Source of the DNA: Amphirosellinia nigrospora
Lineage: Eukaryota > Ascomycota > Sordariomycetes > Xylariales > Xylariaceae
Reading direction: 5' to 3'
Assembly (NCBI GenBank): GCA_004123355.1
Contig: SCHM01000005.1
Span: 1,469,181-1,533,180, forward strand
Length of the DNA: 64,000 nt
How positions within the stretch are numbered: position 1 is the first letter of the stretch; each line of letters begins with the position of its first letter. The position numbers were made by a program, and so were the translations under genes. Below the pieces are notes generated by a model. That model made no database searches and was not told the DNA's origin. It was given only the letters and a program-made list of their open reading frames with translations. Positions 39,501-52,699 of the stretch are shown here, one piece after another.

Positions 39501-41303
39501 TTAAACAAGCTATAGTTAATATTTTTTACTATTATATTATTTATTATGTTTATAATTATTAATAAATATAAAAAATATTTAAAACTAGATTTATTTTTTT
39601 AAAAATATATTTAATATTAAACTAAAACTATAATAAATATATTAACGCTATTATTAGCTTTATATTAAACTTAATAATATTTATTAATTATAGATTTATT
39701 TAATTAATAATTTTTTTCGTTATTTAATAATTAATAAATATTATTATTAAAATTATATATAATTATATTTAAACTTTAAAATATAGTATTTATATTAAAT
39801 AAAATATTTCTAGTTTTATTATACTATATTAATATTATTTTTAAATAATGTTTTATTTAAAAATAAAATAAGCTATATCGAATTAATAGCTAGTTATTAT
39901 TTGTTTTAGTTTTTATTTATATAAAAAACTATTATTTTATATTTTTTTTTTTAAAACGTTTAGCTTAATAAAATATAATTTAAATAAGTTTTAATATATG
40001 AAGTAATTAATATTTATTAATTATTTTTACAAAATTAAAAAGTTTTGTTTTTTTTTTTCCGTAAGCTTAAATATAATTTTTGCTGCTTATTTTTTTCGGG
40101 CTATAATAATAAAAAAATAGTTTTCGCTTTATATAATTAGCTAATAATTTAATTTTTTTTTAAAAAAAAAAAGCTTTTATTAATATTATAAAATAAACTT
40201 TTTTAAAAACTAATTATATTAATATATTTTAAAAGTTATTAGATTTTAAAGCTGCTTTAATTTAGCTATTATTTTTTTAATTATTTATTATTGTTAATTT
40301 ATAACTATTTATTATAAATTTTAATAATTTTATTGCTAAATATACTACGAATAATTTACTAGCTTTTAGTTTAAGATTAATTTTATTATATATATTTAGG
40401 ATAGCTTTTATATACTAGAAATATTTTTTAGCTATTTTAAAATAAATAATAATATTATTTATATAAGCATATAATATATATAATAAAAGCTTTTTATTTA
40501 TAAATTATTATATATAGCTAAAGCTATTTTTAAATTTTATTAATATTACGTATAATATTTTTAATTTTTAAACGATATAATAATTATTTAGTTATAATAA
40601 TTTAGTTGTACCGGAAACTAATAATAAAATTTTTTACAATTTATAATTATTATATATAATATTTTTAAATTTATATAATAATAGCTTTTAAAATAAATAA
40701 CAAATAATAGTTTAAAACTATTATTTATTTAATAATTATAAATCGATTATTATTTATTTTTATTTACTATTTATTGTTTGCTATATTATAAATATTAAAT
40801 ATTTAAACAATATTAGTTTATTTATATATATTATTTTATTTTTGCAATATATTTTATTTAAAACTTTATTTATTAGCTTTTAGTTTTTAATTTTTAAATA
40901 TATAGCCGGGCTATAATAATAATTTAATTCTACTAACCTTTAATTAGTTTTATTTATATTATATATTTTTTTTTATTTTTATAATATTTTACGTATATTA
41001 TATTTTATATTTTTTAATATTATTTTTAGTCGTTCTTATATATAAGGTTAGTTATATATATATAAATACTATTTTTAGTCCGAATAAAAAAAAGATTTTT
41101 AAAACGTTAACGCTAAAAAAAAATAATTTTTCCGGTATATTATATTTAAGTTTATTTTTTATTATTACTGCTTAAACGTTTTTTTAATAGCTTTTTTAAA
41201 ACTAATACGGTTATAATTATTTATTAAGTTAAATTTTTATAAACTATAAATTTACGTTATTTCTTTAGTAGTAATATTTTTATTTTTACTAGTAATAGCG
41301 GTT
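36600..41303 (-). pseudogene. Gypsy pol relic of B1 (part downstream of C insertion)
   Basis: Minus-strand pol remains. The RT signature is clear: A-Y-I-D-D-I-I-I at about 40468-40445, preceded by F-I-N-K-K-L-L-L-Y and followed by a K-A-x-L-N-I-Y-N-K-I-N-L-K-L-K-A-S-K type stretch that matches the Ty3/Gypsy RT layout. RNase H and integrase are expected between about 40 and 37 kb, but their catalytic residues are not legible to me. Stops in all frames. Confidence 0.75.
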
Positions 41304-41433
41304 AGATGGGCCGTTAGCCCGTTTATAGCTATTAGCAGCTAGCGGAGCCAGCTATAGCTAGATATATCTAGATAGAACAAATAGGTGCTACGTACCTTAA
41401 TATAACGACCACTTTTCCCTCGTTTTTTTTTCT
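41304..41433 (+). repeat. Family C left terminal repeat
   Basis: 130 bp, AGATGGGCCGTTAGCCC...TTTTTTTTTCT. RIP-type changes are frequent (GCTGGC to GCTAGC, CAGCTG to TAGCTA) and disrupt parts of the first and central stems, unlike in the solo copies. AGTATAAAAATAGGACACT follows at once; I could not match it to a tRNA. Confidence 0.9.
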
Positions 41434-44400
41434 AGTATAAAAATAGGACACTAAAAAAAAAAGTCTTTTATAAACAGTAAATACACCTAAGAATTAAATC
41501 CTAATAGCTTTATAGAAAGCATTTTATATAATATTAATATTATTATACTTGCTTTATTTATTAATTATTTGTTTAATTAAAATAAATAAAGCCTAAAGCA
41601 GTTATTTATAAGCGTTTTATTTAAAAACGCCTTTTAAAACTTAACTTTTAAAAATATTATTTAAATTTAAATAGTTTATTAATAAAGCTTTTAATTTTTA
41701 CTTAAAAACGATTATTTAATAATTAGTTAATTGTTTAATTTTTATAAATATAATAAAACTAGCGCAAGTAATATTAATTTTAATTTATACGAACATTTTA
41801 ATAATATTAAATTATTATTTAAATAGTTTTTAATAATTTATTTAATAATTTAAAAAATTAAGTATATTTAAAAAATATTATTTTTATTTAAAGTTATTTA
41901 TATTATTAATATTTTATATTAAAAAAACTATTATTTTTATAGATTTAAATATTAAGCTATAAAAAATTATAGAAAAAAATACTAATAATACTATTATAGT
42001 AAAAAATTTATTAAAACTATAATAATTTTTTAAAAATTAATATTTAAGCCGCTTAATAAATAATAAATTTATAAAACTAAAAATTTAATATATATTAATT
42101 AAAAAAAACAAGTTTTTTATTTAATATTATAATTATATTTAAAAAGCTATAAATAAATAAAAATCCGAAATATATTTAGGACTAGTACTATATTAAATAG
42201 TAAGGCTATAGCCGGATTTTTAATAAAAAATATTTTTTTATAAATAATTATTTTTAGATTTATTAATAGTTTTAAAAACTATAATTTATATTAAAAAGCT
42301 TTATTATAAAAAGCTATTAAATTAAAACATTAAAAAAATATTTTAAAGTTATTTAAAACGCTTTAAAAATAATTACTAATAAAATTAAAATAAAGAATAT
42401 ATAAAATAATAAAAAATAAAAACGATTCGTAAATTTTATATAAAACTTTAAATATTTTTATTAAATAAGCTGTTAAAAGTATTAATAACTTTTTTATATC
42501 GAAACAAATAATTTAACCGCTTTTATTAATTATTAGACCTTTATTTTTAACTGTTTTTAATTTATTTTGTTTAAAATCGCTTTTTTAGTTAATTTATTAT
42601 AATATAGTATATTTTACATAAAAGCAAATATACTAAAAAGATCGAGCAAACTAATTAGCTATTAAATATTATAATTATTATTAAACAGGGTATATATCGA
42701 AAGATGTTTTTATATATATTAATTAAAATTAAATAGAAATTAGTAAAATAACTTATATAATATAATAATAATAATAATAATAATATAGCTATAATAATAG
42801 CTATATAAATAAAAAAAAAATAAAAGCTATAGCTTATATAACTAAAAAAGTTATTAAAAATATAATAAACTATTTTTAAAATAATTTTTATTTATAAAGT
42901 ATTAATTATTTTTTAGTTAATAGTTTTAAAACTTTAAAAAAAAATAAAAAAGTTTATTTTTGCTATAATAAAAAAAGATATATATAGCTATAATATATAT
43001 TAAAACAAAATAAATAACTATAATAATAAAATAAACTTATTTAAAAGTAAAATATTATTAATATATAAATTTATATTTATAAAGCTTTATTTTTAAAAAG
43101 TTTAATTTAAGTTAGCTTAATTATATTATAATACGTTTATTAAAAAGTAAAAAAAAATATTTATTTTATAAATAAACATTTAATATATATAAAACGTTTA
43201 TATTTATATAATTTAGTTATAATAAAAATCTTTTTAAAATATTAAGCTATTTATTATATAAAATAATAAATAATAATATAACTTTAAAATAAAATTTATA
43301 AAACTTTATAGCTATACTTTAAACTATTTAATATTATAATAAACTAGCTATTAAAAATATAAAACTTTAAATAGCGTTTTAGTTATAGATTTAATAAATA
43401 ATAAAATAACCGAACATATATTTAAACCGCGCAAAATATATAACTTAAACATATTATTATAATTACTAAAAAAAATTAAAAGCAAAAAAAAAAAAACATA
43501 ATAAACTATAAAACTTTTTTATAATAAATTAAAATATTTATATTTTTTATAAACTTTTTTTAATTAAGCCTAAATTTTATTTATAATTTTAAATATTTAT
43601 TAACGCGAATTAAAAAAAAGCTAAAAATATAGCTAAAAAATATACTAAAATAAAAATTATAATTTTAATAATAAAAATATTAATTTATTACTATTAAACA
43701 TATTAAAATAACTTTAGTTATTAAATTTACTATTAAAAAAAATTATAATAAATATTATAAAAAAAAACTTTAATTAAATAAATTAAAAAATAATATTAAC
43801 TTTATTTATTTTAATATTATTAAAACTTTAATATTTAATCCGTTAATTATTTATTATAAAATAAAGTTTGCTATTTTATTAAATTTAAATAAAAAACTAT
43901 AAAAATTAATAAATTTATAATATTAATATAATAATTATAAATATTATTTGCTTTATATAAATAATAATATAACTATTAAAATAAAAAAAATATTTTTTTG
44001 CTATTAAAATTACTATAGCTTAAAATATTATAATATTATTTAATATTTAAAGTTTTTTTTATTATAAAAAACCCTAGCGCTAAAAAAAAACTAATAACGT
44101 TAAAAAAGCTAATAATATTATTAAAAATATTTATAAATTAACTTTTTATATAAAAAAATACTAATATTATAAAAAAATATATAAAAATATATTAAAATTT
44201 AATATAAAAAATAATAATAATAAAAATTATATAAATAAAAATATTTGAAACATAAATTATTAAACTAAACTATTAGCTTTAATTTAGCTAAGTTATTAAA
44301 TTAGCTAATATAAAATACTATTTATTTTTTCGGATTATATTTAATTAAAATATATATCTACGTTTTAAATATAATATATTTAAAAAAATAAATATATAAA

Positions 44401-47400
44401 TAATTTTATAGTTATTAATTATATTAGCTTTTAATATATTATATTTAGATTAGTTTATTATATTAAAAAAAAGCAAATTATATAATACGTAAAAAAAAAC
44501 TAAAAGTTAAATTTTTTACCGATCGAAAATAACGCGTTAATTAATTATATTAAAAAAAAAATACCTAACGAAATAATACGCAAATAATAATTTTTTATAA
44601 AATTATAGTTTAGCTTTTTAATATTAAAATAAATAATAAACACTTATATATATATTAATATATATATAAAAATTATAGCGTAATAAATATTAAAAATATA
44701 ATAAAACTTATTAATTTTTTTATATATAAAAAAAGCTAAAAAAAATAAAACTATAAAATAAATTAATTAAACGTTTTAATTATATTTAAACTTATATTAG
44801 CTAAATATTTTAATTAAATAATATATAACATAAATATATTTAAATTATTATAGCTAATAAAAGTTTTTTTAAACTAAATAGCTATATTAGTTTTAGTTAG
44901 TAAAATAAAAATTATAATATAAAAACTATAAAAAAAGCCCTAACTTATATTAAACTATAATAAAAAAAAAAAAACTTTTTAAATATTAGCTTTTTTTTGT
45001 TTATAAATATATAAAAAACTAAATATTTTATAATTAGCTTATATTATAAGTTTAATTTAAAATATAAAATATATTATATATAATATTAATAATATATTAT
45101 ATATATATTTATATTTAAAATAATTAGGTTTTTTTAACTATAATTATAAAATACTAAAACATAAATTTAATTAGCTATATATTTTATATTAAAATAATAA
45201 AAAATTATATTTAGATTTATATTAACTTTTAACCCGAACTATTTTATTATTATTAAAACTTCGGATATTTTTTTTTACGTATATAAAATATATTAATAAT
45301 ATATTTAGTTTATAAAAACAATTAAAAAATAACTAAAATAAATCGAACATATATTTTTGCTAAAAATATTATAGTTAAAATTAAAATTATTATTTAAAAA
45401 ATATTAATTAGATATAATAAAATAAAAGCTTTAAAAATAGTTTATAAAATTTATAATAAAATAATAATTAAAAAAAGCAAAACTAAACGCTTTAAAAACT
45501 AGCTAGTATTAAAAACTAAATAAAATAAAAAGTTTATAAAAACTATAAACTTTACTTACAAATAAATAAAAAATTGTTTTAAAATAGTTTAATTTTTAAT
45601 ACGTTTTTAAAAAAACATACTATAATAATAAAACTTAGCAAAATATTCGTTTTTAAATTATTAAGCTTATTAATAGCTACTACTATAAAAATATATAATT
45701 ATATTATAAATTAATTTATTAAAATATATTTTAATACGTTTGTTTATAAAAAAAAATATTATATTTTATACTACTAAAAAAAATACTTAAGCTTATACTA
45801 TATAATAATTTTTTATTTATTTTAATATAAAAAAATTATAATATTTATAAAAAAAAATTATACGCTATTATAAAATTCTACTAAAAATATAAAAAATACT
45901 TTAAGTTTAAAAATATATTTATTATTTATATAAATATAAACTATTTTTTTTTTTTTAATATCGCTAAATTGAAAATATTTATATAAAATAAATAAATAAA
46001 CTATAGTTTTTTAACGTTTGTATTATTTATATTATAAGCTTAAAAAATATAATAATAAACGTATTATTATATATTATATTTTTTTTAAATAACTATTTAA
46101 ATAATTTATTATATTATAAAAATTAATAAAAATTTAAAAAAATAAATTTAAAAAAATAAAATAAATAAATATTAACGAATATTATTAATATATAACTTAT
46201 AGAAAAAAAATATTTATTAATAAACTATACAAAAATATATTATAGCGTTTAAACTAATAAAACTATAAAATTAGTTAGATAACTTTAAAAAAAATATAAA
46301 GCTTAATATAATATATATTTAATAATATTAATAAATTAATTTTACTTTAGATTTATTATTATATTATTTTAATAATAATTTAATATTAAATAATATATTA
46401 AAAAATAAGTTTATTTATTTTTTTAGTATTTAAATATATAAAAATATTTATATAAGTTAAAAACTTAATAATTAAAAAAAAGCTAAAATATATAGCACTA
46501 GTATATAAAACTAAAAACTTTAAAATATAAAGCGGTTAGCTAAAATATTATTTTAAAAACTACTAAAAATAATATTTATATAAAAAAAAATATTAAATAT
46601 ATTATAATAAGCATATAACCTATTAAGTTATTATTATTTTAATTATTTTAAAAAAATAAACTAATTAATATATTAGCTTATAATAACTATAAATATATAT
46701 TAAATACGTATTAAAATATTATAATATATTCGCTTTAACTTTAGAAAAATAATAGCGCCCGATTTATTTATTACTATTTATACTATATTTTAAATTATAT
46801 AATAAATTCTATTAAACTTTTTTTAATATTTATATAAAAAATTAATATATTTATTATATAATAAACTATTTTAGTTAATATAGCTAATATTATTTACGAT
46901 TGATTATATAAATATAAAATAATACTAAAATAAAACGTTAAATTAATAAACGGGCATTTTATTGCTAATATTATATACTAATTTAAAAAGCGTTTTTATT
47001 TTATAAAACTTCTAAAATTATATAAAAAACAAAAAAATAAAAATAATTAACGTTTTATTAGCTTATATTAAAACGTTAAACTAGTAAAAATATTTAATAA
47101 AATAGCGCAAATAATATTTAATAAAATAATAATTTATTTTATAGTTTAAATAAATAACTTAAAATATAAAAATAATAAGTTATAAAATATAAAATTTTAC
47201 TATTAATAAAATATTTAAACTTTAAATATATAAAAACTATTAAATATAGTTTAGCTAAATTATTATATAAATATTATTTAAAAAATATTTAAATAAATAT
47301 ACTTATTATTTAATATTATTAAGCTAAAAATAGTTTTAACTATAAATAAATTTAAATTATTAAATAAAAGTTATAAATAAACTTAACTATATAATATATC

Positions 47401-47694
47401 GAATAATTTTAATATTAATTAAAAAAAATTAAATAAATATATAAAAAGTTTAAACAAAAAGTAAGCTTTTTATAACTATAAATTATAACTTAAGGTCGAA
47501 AACCTAGTTTTATTTATTAAAACAAAAAATAACTAAAATTAGGACCTAAATAAAAAAAGCTATTTAAGTTTATATTAAAATAAAAAAAATTACGTATTAA
47601 AAATTTAAATAGATTAAAAGTTATAAAAAACTAAATTTTTATAAAATTTATTAAAATTATTTATACTAAAAGTTACTTATAAACGAAAAAAATA
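41434..47694 (+). pseudogene. Unidentified coding relic inside element C
   Basis: A-rich, RIP-saturated interior of 6.3 kb without an intact frame. Reading TAA as mutated Gln/Arg gives protein-like local runs, notably LPIENNALINYIKKKIPNE around 44515-44580 and an acidic or basic helical stretch near 45430-45600, but none matches a family I can name with confidence. There is no CX2CX4HX4C knuckle, Y-x-D-D or protease D-S-G that I can defend. De-RIPping with several genomic copies would be needed to classify it. Confidence 0.45.
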
Positions 47695-47772
47695 AGGAAT
47701 ATATATTACTTTTAAAATAGTTTATATATAGACCTAAATAGATCTAGATTTGATATTTAGATATTTAGAGGA

Positions 47773-47788
47773 AGCGCGGGGGCGCGCT
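47773..47788. other. GC-rich hairpin before C right repeat
   Basis: AGCGCG and CGCGCT form a perfect 6-bp stem with a GGGG loop, 18 nt upstream of the right terminal repeat. The surrounding 47755-47806 keeps TG and CC/GG dinucleotides (GTGTTTTGCTCCGG), in contrast to the interior just upstream. Confidence 0.7.
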
Positions 47789-47806
47789 AGTGTTTTGCTC
47801 CGGACT

Positions 47807-47938
47807 AGATAGGCCGTCGGCCCGTCTATAGCTGTTAGCAGCTGGCGGAGCTAGCTGCAGCTAGATATATTTAAACAAGATAAATAAGTGCTACGCACCT
47901 TTAATATAACGACTATTTCTTTTTCGTTCCTTTTTTCT
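47807..47938 (+). repeat. Family C right terminal repeat
   Basis: 132 bp, AGATAGGCC...CTTTTTTCT; less mutated than the left repeat. The central stem retains AGCTGGC/GCTAGCT, and the third hairpin GTGC/GCAC is intact. Followed by the duplication CGGTT and the resumption of Gypsy copy B1. Confidence 0.9.
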
Positions 47939-50900
47939 CGGTTATAATTATACTAGCCTTATTTTATATTATTAACAAATATTTATTTTATTTATAATTT
48001 TTAATAATATTTATTTTATTTTATATTTAACCTAAATTAGCTTATTTATATAATTAATAAAAAAAACAACTTTAAATTTTATTTAAATAGATTTACTATT
48101 AATATTAATATATTCTAGTTCGAATATATAGTCCTATATAAAACTTTAATATTTAAATTAAAAAAATTTATATATTTATTAATATGCTACTATTATATAT
48201 AATAAAACTATTATTAATTATTACAATAGTTTTTTTTATATTCGATTTTTTTTTTATTTAATCGTAAATAAATTATTAAATTATTATATAATTTTATTAT
48301 AATAATTTAGCTTAAAAAATTAATATTAATATTATATTTCGCTTTAAACTTTATTTTAAGCAATATATTTAGTCGAAATTTATTTATTAGCTATATTATT
48401 ATTTTAATTAAACCGTTTTTATTTATATTATTTATAGTTTTTTTAAAGTTAACGTTAAAATAATACGTTTTATTAAGCTAATTATTCCGCTAATATTACG
48501 TATATTTAAAGTTTATTTAGTTTAAATTTATATTTCTAGTATAAATTTTACGATTTATTTATAATCCGCTAATATTATTAAATAATTTATATTAAAATAT
48601 ATTATTATATTTTATATTTTTTACTTTATTTATATATTTACGTTTATATATTAATATAAAACAAACATTTAAAATATATTAAAGGCTATTATTTATAGTT
48701 ATATAATAATAATATCGAATATTTTATCCGATATAAAAGCGTTTATTTTAAAAAGCTTCGCTTAATATAGTTTATTATTTTAGCTTTATTTATTAGTTTA
48801 TTTTAAAAATATATATTTTAACGATATTATTATATAATATAATAAACTAAAAATTTTATTTTATTTAAAAATTCTTGCTTATAATTATAATAAATAAAAA
48901 TATTTATATCGCTTATTAATTAATTTTAAATAATTATATTAGTTTTAATTAAATAAGAAAAAATAATAGTTAGTTTATTTTTTTATTAAAATATTTTATA
49001 AAAAATTTTTTTTTGTTTTTTTTTTCGATTTATTTACTATAATATAATTTTATTTTTTTAATTTTTATTTTTAGGACTAAATATTTTAATTATTTAATAT
49101 TAATATTATTTTATTTTTTATACTAATATATACGCCGTTTAATATTTATTAAAGTTTAATTTATTAATAATATATTTGCTAGAACAAGCAATAAATATAA
49201 TAAAAACGTTTATTTTGTCCGCTATATTTATAATAGCTTTATTATTTTATAATTTTATTTACTATAAAAGTTTTTATAACTATTATATAAACTTTATTAT
49301 TTTTTAAAACTATTATATAAACTTTATTATTTTCGGCTATATTTATTATCGCTAATAATTTATAAAAAATTTTTAGCTGCTTTATATATATTTAGTATTA
49401 TATTTTCGATTATAAAATAATATTTATTATTTTTATTATAAAATAATATTTACTCCGATTATTTATGCTTTAATTATATATTTTATTATATTAATATTAA
49501 TTATTTAATTAATTAAAAAATTAACTATAAATATTAAATTAATAATTAAAGTTTTAAAAAGCATAAAAATATTTATTATTTAGAATTAAATAATACGCTA
49601 AACAAAAATAAGCTATATTTATTATAGCTTAATTTAATATTTATAGCTATAATATTATATATAATAACTTTTTATTTATTTTTTTTAAATATATTAAAAA
49701 ATATTTAAATTTATAATCGTTATTAGTTTATTATAAATTTACTAAAAGTTTAAATATAATATATTTTATATATATATTATAAATTAAAACTTTATATTTA
49801 TATTATAATTATAATAGTTCTAGATTATTTTTATTGCTTATATACAGATAAATATATTTTTTAGGATTTTTGCTTTATATATAAATTTTTTAATATATTT
49901 TAAAAAACGTTTATAATATTCTAATAATATTTAAAATTAATTTTTCGTAGTATAAATTTAAAACTTTGTTTTATAGCTATTTTTATAATTTTATTGAATA
50001 TTTTAATATATTATATTTAAGCTTTTTTTCGAAAAAATTAAAAAAATTATTTTATAAAATTTTTTACTTAATAAGTTTAAAGCATACTATTTTATAAACG
50101 CTATAAATAAATAAACATTCTATTAATATATATTGCTGCTAAATATAATATATTTTTTAATTTTATAAAATTTTAAAAAATTTATATTAAAATAACTTAT
50201 TAATTATATTTTTAGTTATTTTTAAACGTTATTTTTATTATTAACGTTTAGCTATTATTTTAACTATATTCGAAATATTTTTTATTAATATTTTAATAAA
50301 ATTTTAGCTATTATTATTTTTATAGCTAAAATAATTTTTATAGCTTTTTGCTATATTTTTTTATTTAGTAGCGTTATTATTTTATTTACTAGAATAAAAA
50401 ATATAAAAATAAAATAAAATATTTTAATAAATTTAAAACTAAATTAAAATTAAAAATTAGTTAAATAATTTAAAAACTATATATAGTTTAAATCGAAGTA
50501 TAATTTTAATTTTAAATATATATAGCTTAAACTATAATAAATATACGTTATTTTTATTTTTTTATTATTTTTATTAATTAAACTATATATTAGGCTATTT
50601 TACGTTAAGCTTTTTTAAAAAAATATTAAAATAAATAAAAAAAAATATTTATTAAAACTTTTAAATTAATATTAAATATTATTTATATTCGATAATATTA
50701 ATTTAGTAATTATAAATAAAAATTATTATAATAATTTAATTAAATATATAATTATTTATTTAAATTATAATATTATAAGCAGTATAATTGTTTAAAATTT
50801 AGTTTATAAAATAATTCGCTTTTTATAGCTATAATTTAATTGCCCGTTAATAAAGTTAATTAAAAAAAAGTTATAAAAACTTTAATATATATCGAAATAT

Positions 50901-51738
50901 AAACTTATTAAACTTTTAAACTTAAAATAAATAGCTATTTTTTATAAAATATAAATATTTAATAATAAAAATAAACTTAAAAATAATTTTATAAATAAAA
51001 ATAAATAAAATAATAAAACTATAAATAATATTTAACTAAATATAAATAATATTTTAAATAAAAACAAAAAAAAATATTCGAAAAATATAAAGTCAATAAT
51101 ATAACCGGGCAAATTATATATAAATTATATATAACGCTATATATAACTAGGCGAATTATATATAATTATATATAAATACTATCGGATTTAAAAAATTAAC
51201 GTTTTTAGATCCGAAAACTATACTATTGCCGTTTATGCTAAGTTTAAGTTCGAATTTAAGTTTTAAACAAGTTATAACGTTTATAAATAATATCTTAACT
51301 AGTTAATAATGTTATTATCCGCCGGATTAATAACGTAAATATTTTTATAACGCAAAAAATTATCCGAAAAACAAAAAAAATAAAAATCGTTTCCTAATAT
51401 TATAATATTAATAATACGTTCGATATATTAAATCGAATAATCGAAAAAAAAACAAAAGAAAATAAAAGTATATTAAAATATAAACCGGGCAAAAATATTA
51501 ACTTATCGGTTAATAATATAAATCGGGTTAAAGCGTTAATAGTCCGAACAATAGTATCGTTATTATTATTATTATAATAATAGTTAAGTTTTTAAAACTA
51601 GCTAAAATAAATCGGACTTTTGCTTGTTTAATTAATTAAAGTAAGTTATTTAAAAAATAATATTTCTACCAAATAAGCTAAAAGTTTTCGTAATTAAAAA
51701 AAAAAAAAGTTAACAACTATTAATCGCTAGCTATTAAA
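47939..51738 (-). pseudogene. Gypsy gag-protease relic of B1 (part upstream of C insertion)
   Basis: Resumes B1 after C. The minus-strand translation between about 48700 and 48400 gives helical, charged, gag-like peptides (for example LIKR and TLTLKKTI) with stops at presumed Gln/Arg codons. About 430 bp around 50500-51000 are absent from B2. No zinc knuckle is visible on the minus strand; some Gypsy gags lack one. Confidence 0.5.
51725..51736 (-). other. Putative primer binding site, B1
   Basis: The complement is TAATAGCTAGCG, 2 nt inside the 5' LTR on the minus strand. It is identical to the site beside the Copia A2 5' LTR, suggesting both families prime from the same tRNA. Confidence 0.5.
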
Positions 51739-51884
51739 TAATAACGTATAATCTATTAATTCTAAATTATTAAATTATTAAGCTAAATTTTATATAAAAC
51801 ATTGTTTTAAAAACAACGTCCTACGGATAATATCTAATAAACTAAACACTATCTTAAAAACAATGTCTTTAAAATAGCGTCACA
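51739..51884 (-). repeat. Family B LTR of B1 (5' LTR)
   Basis: 146 bp ending AGCGTCACA, the clearest CA end of the family. It retains ACAACGTCCTACGG and ACAATGTC, which are mutated elsewhere. Confidence 0.92.
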
Positions 51885-52280
51885 TTTATTAATTATATAT
51901 AATAATCTAAATATTTTTAGAATAATTAAAATATAAATAAATAATATATTAAGCTTTATTACGCTAAATTTTTTATCGTATAAAAAAAAAAACTTAAACA
52001 AATAAAACTTCGCGTAAAACTTAAAAAACTTTATTTTTTAAATATTTATTTAAGTTTAATAGCAAAAAATCTTTTCGTATAAATAAATATATAATAATTT
52101 AAAAAAACTAAGCTAAAAATTTAACTAAAATTAACCCTTATATAAAAAAATTCGCTTAAACCTATATTTTTTAACAAACTAAAAAATATATATTAATAAT
52201 ATATATTAACTTAAAACTACGTATAATTTTACTATTATAGCTTAAATTATTAAACTATAATTATATAATATTAAAATATT
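51885..52280 (+). mobile_element. Family E body (E2), part 4
   Basis: About 0.4 kb between B1 and Copia copy A3. The TTTAT duplication ties it to 34948. It is A-rich with a few readable codon runs around 51950-52090 but no domain. Its right edge (ATATT before A3) does not match the base run after A3, so direct continuity with 59430 is unproven. Confidence 0.5.
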
Positions 52281-52583
52281 TGTTAGTATATAATCTAGTA
52301 CTTAATTAGCCTAGTAATAATTACGTAATCACTAGTACTAAGTAGTATATAGCATAGTAGTATATGGCTTTATATATACGCTAGATATTGCGCAGTATAC
52401 GTAAAAAAACCTTTTTACGCAGGATAAAAAAATATTAGGCTACTATAGCTACTTAAGCAAATTTTAGTATTTAAAAAAGAATAGCTTATTTAGTTTATAA
52501 CTATAAACTAAAAATATATAATAATATAAATATACTAATTAAGCTAACTAATTTAATATTGTTTTTAGTAATATATTTTTATA
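52281..52583 (+). repeat. Family A 5' LTR of A3
   Basis: 303 bp, TGTTAGTATATAATC...TTTTTATA; about 10 bp shorter than the A1 LTR through small deletions. The primer-site candidate TAATAATTAGCG follows immediately. Confidence 0.9.
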
Positions 52584-52699
52584 TAATAATTAGCGTATTT
52601 TACGATTAATTAACTTTTAAAAAGTTTAATTAGCGTATTTTAGCTATTTTTAATTATTAATTAAATTAATAAATACTAACTAAAAAAAATTAAAAAAAT

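Larger units (their letters stand above)
41304..47938 (+). mobile_element. Family C full-length element with short terminal repeats
   Basis: 6635 bp bounded by direct repeats 41304-41433 and 47807-47938 and by the perfect duplication CGGTT (41299-41303, 47939-47943). The uninterrupted B2 copy (about 18160-18180) shows the empty site. The ends are AGA...TCT, not TG...CA. The interior is A-rich on the plus strand, so plus coding is likely, but I identified no RT, integrase or transposase motif; local readable peptides exist, for example near 44500-44600. No polypurine tract touches the 3' repeat: a hairpin-bearing GC-rich stretch lies there instead. An LTR retrotransposon with unusual ends is the simplest reading; the class is open. 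Confidence 0.8.
34949..51884 (-). mobile_element. Family B Ty3/Gypsy retrotransposon, copy B1
   Basis: 16936 bp overall, about 10.3 kb once the nested C element (41304-47938) is removed. LTRs at 34949-35095 and 51739-51884; perfect duplication TTTAT (34944-34948, 51885-51889). The minus strand is coding: Y-I-D-D codons at 40454-40465, polypurine tract AAGGGGGAG next to the 3' LTR (complement of 35100-35108), and a primer-site 12-mer near the 5' LTR (complement of 51725-51736). This is the least mutated family B copy, retaining for example ACTCCCCCTT and TCCTACGG. The C insertion lies upstream of RT, in gag or protease territory by family order. Confidence 0.9.

Noticed and set aside
41431-47809. 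Interior of C as a Helitron (TCTAG start, hairpin, CTAG end)
   Set aside because: The base after CTAG is A, not the expected T, and the 130-bp direct repeats with a 5-bp duplication around the whole unit fit an LTR-type element better.
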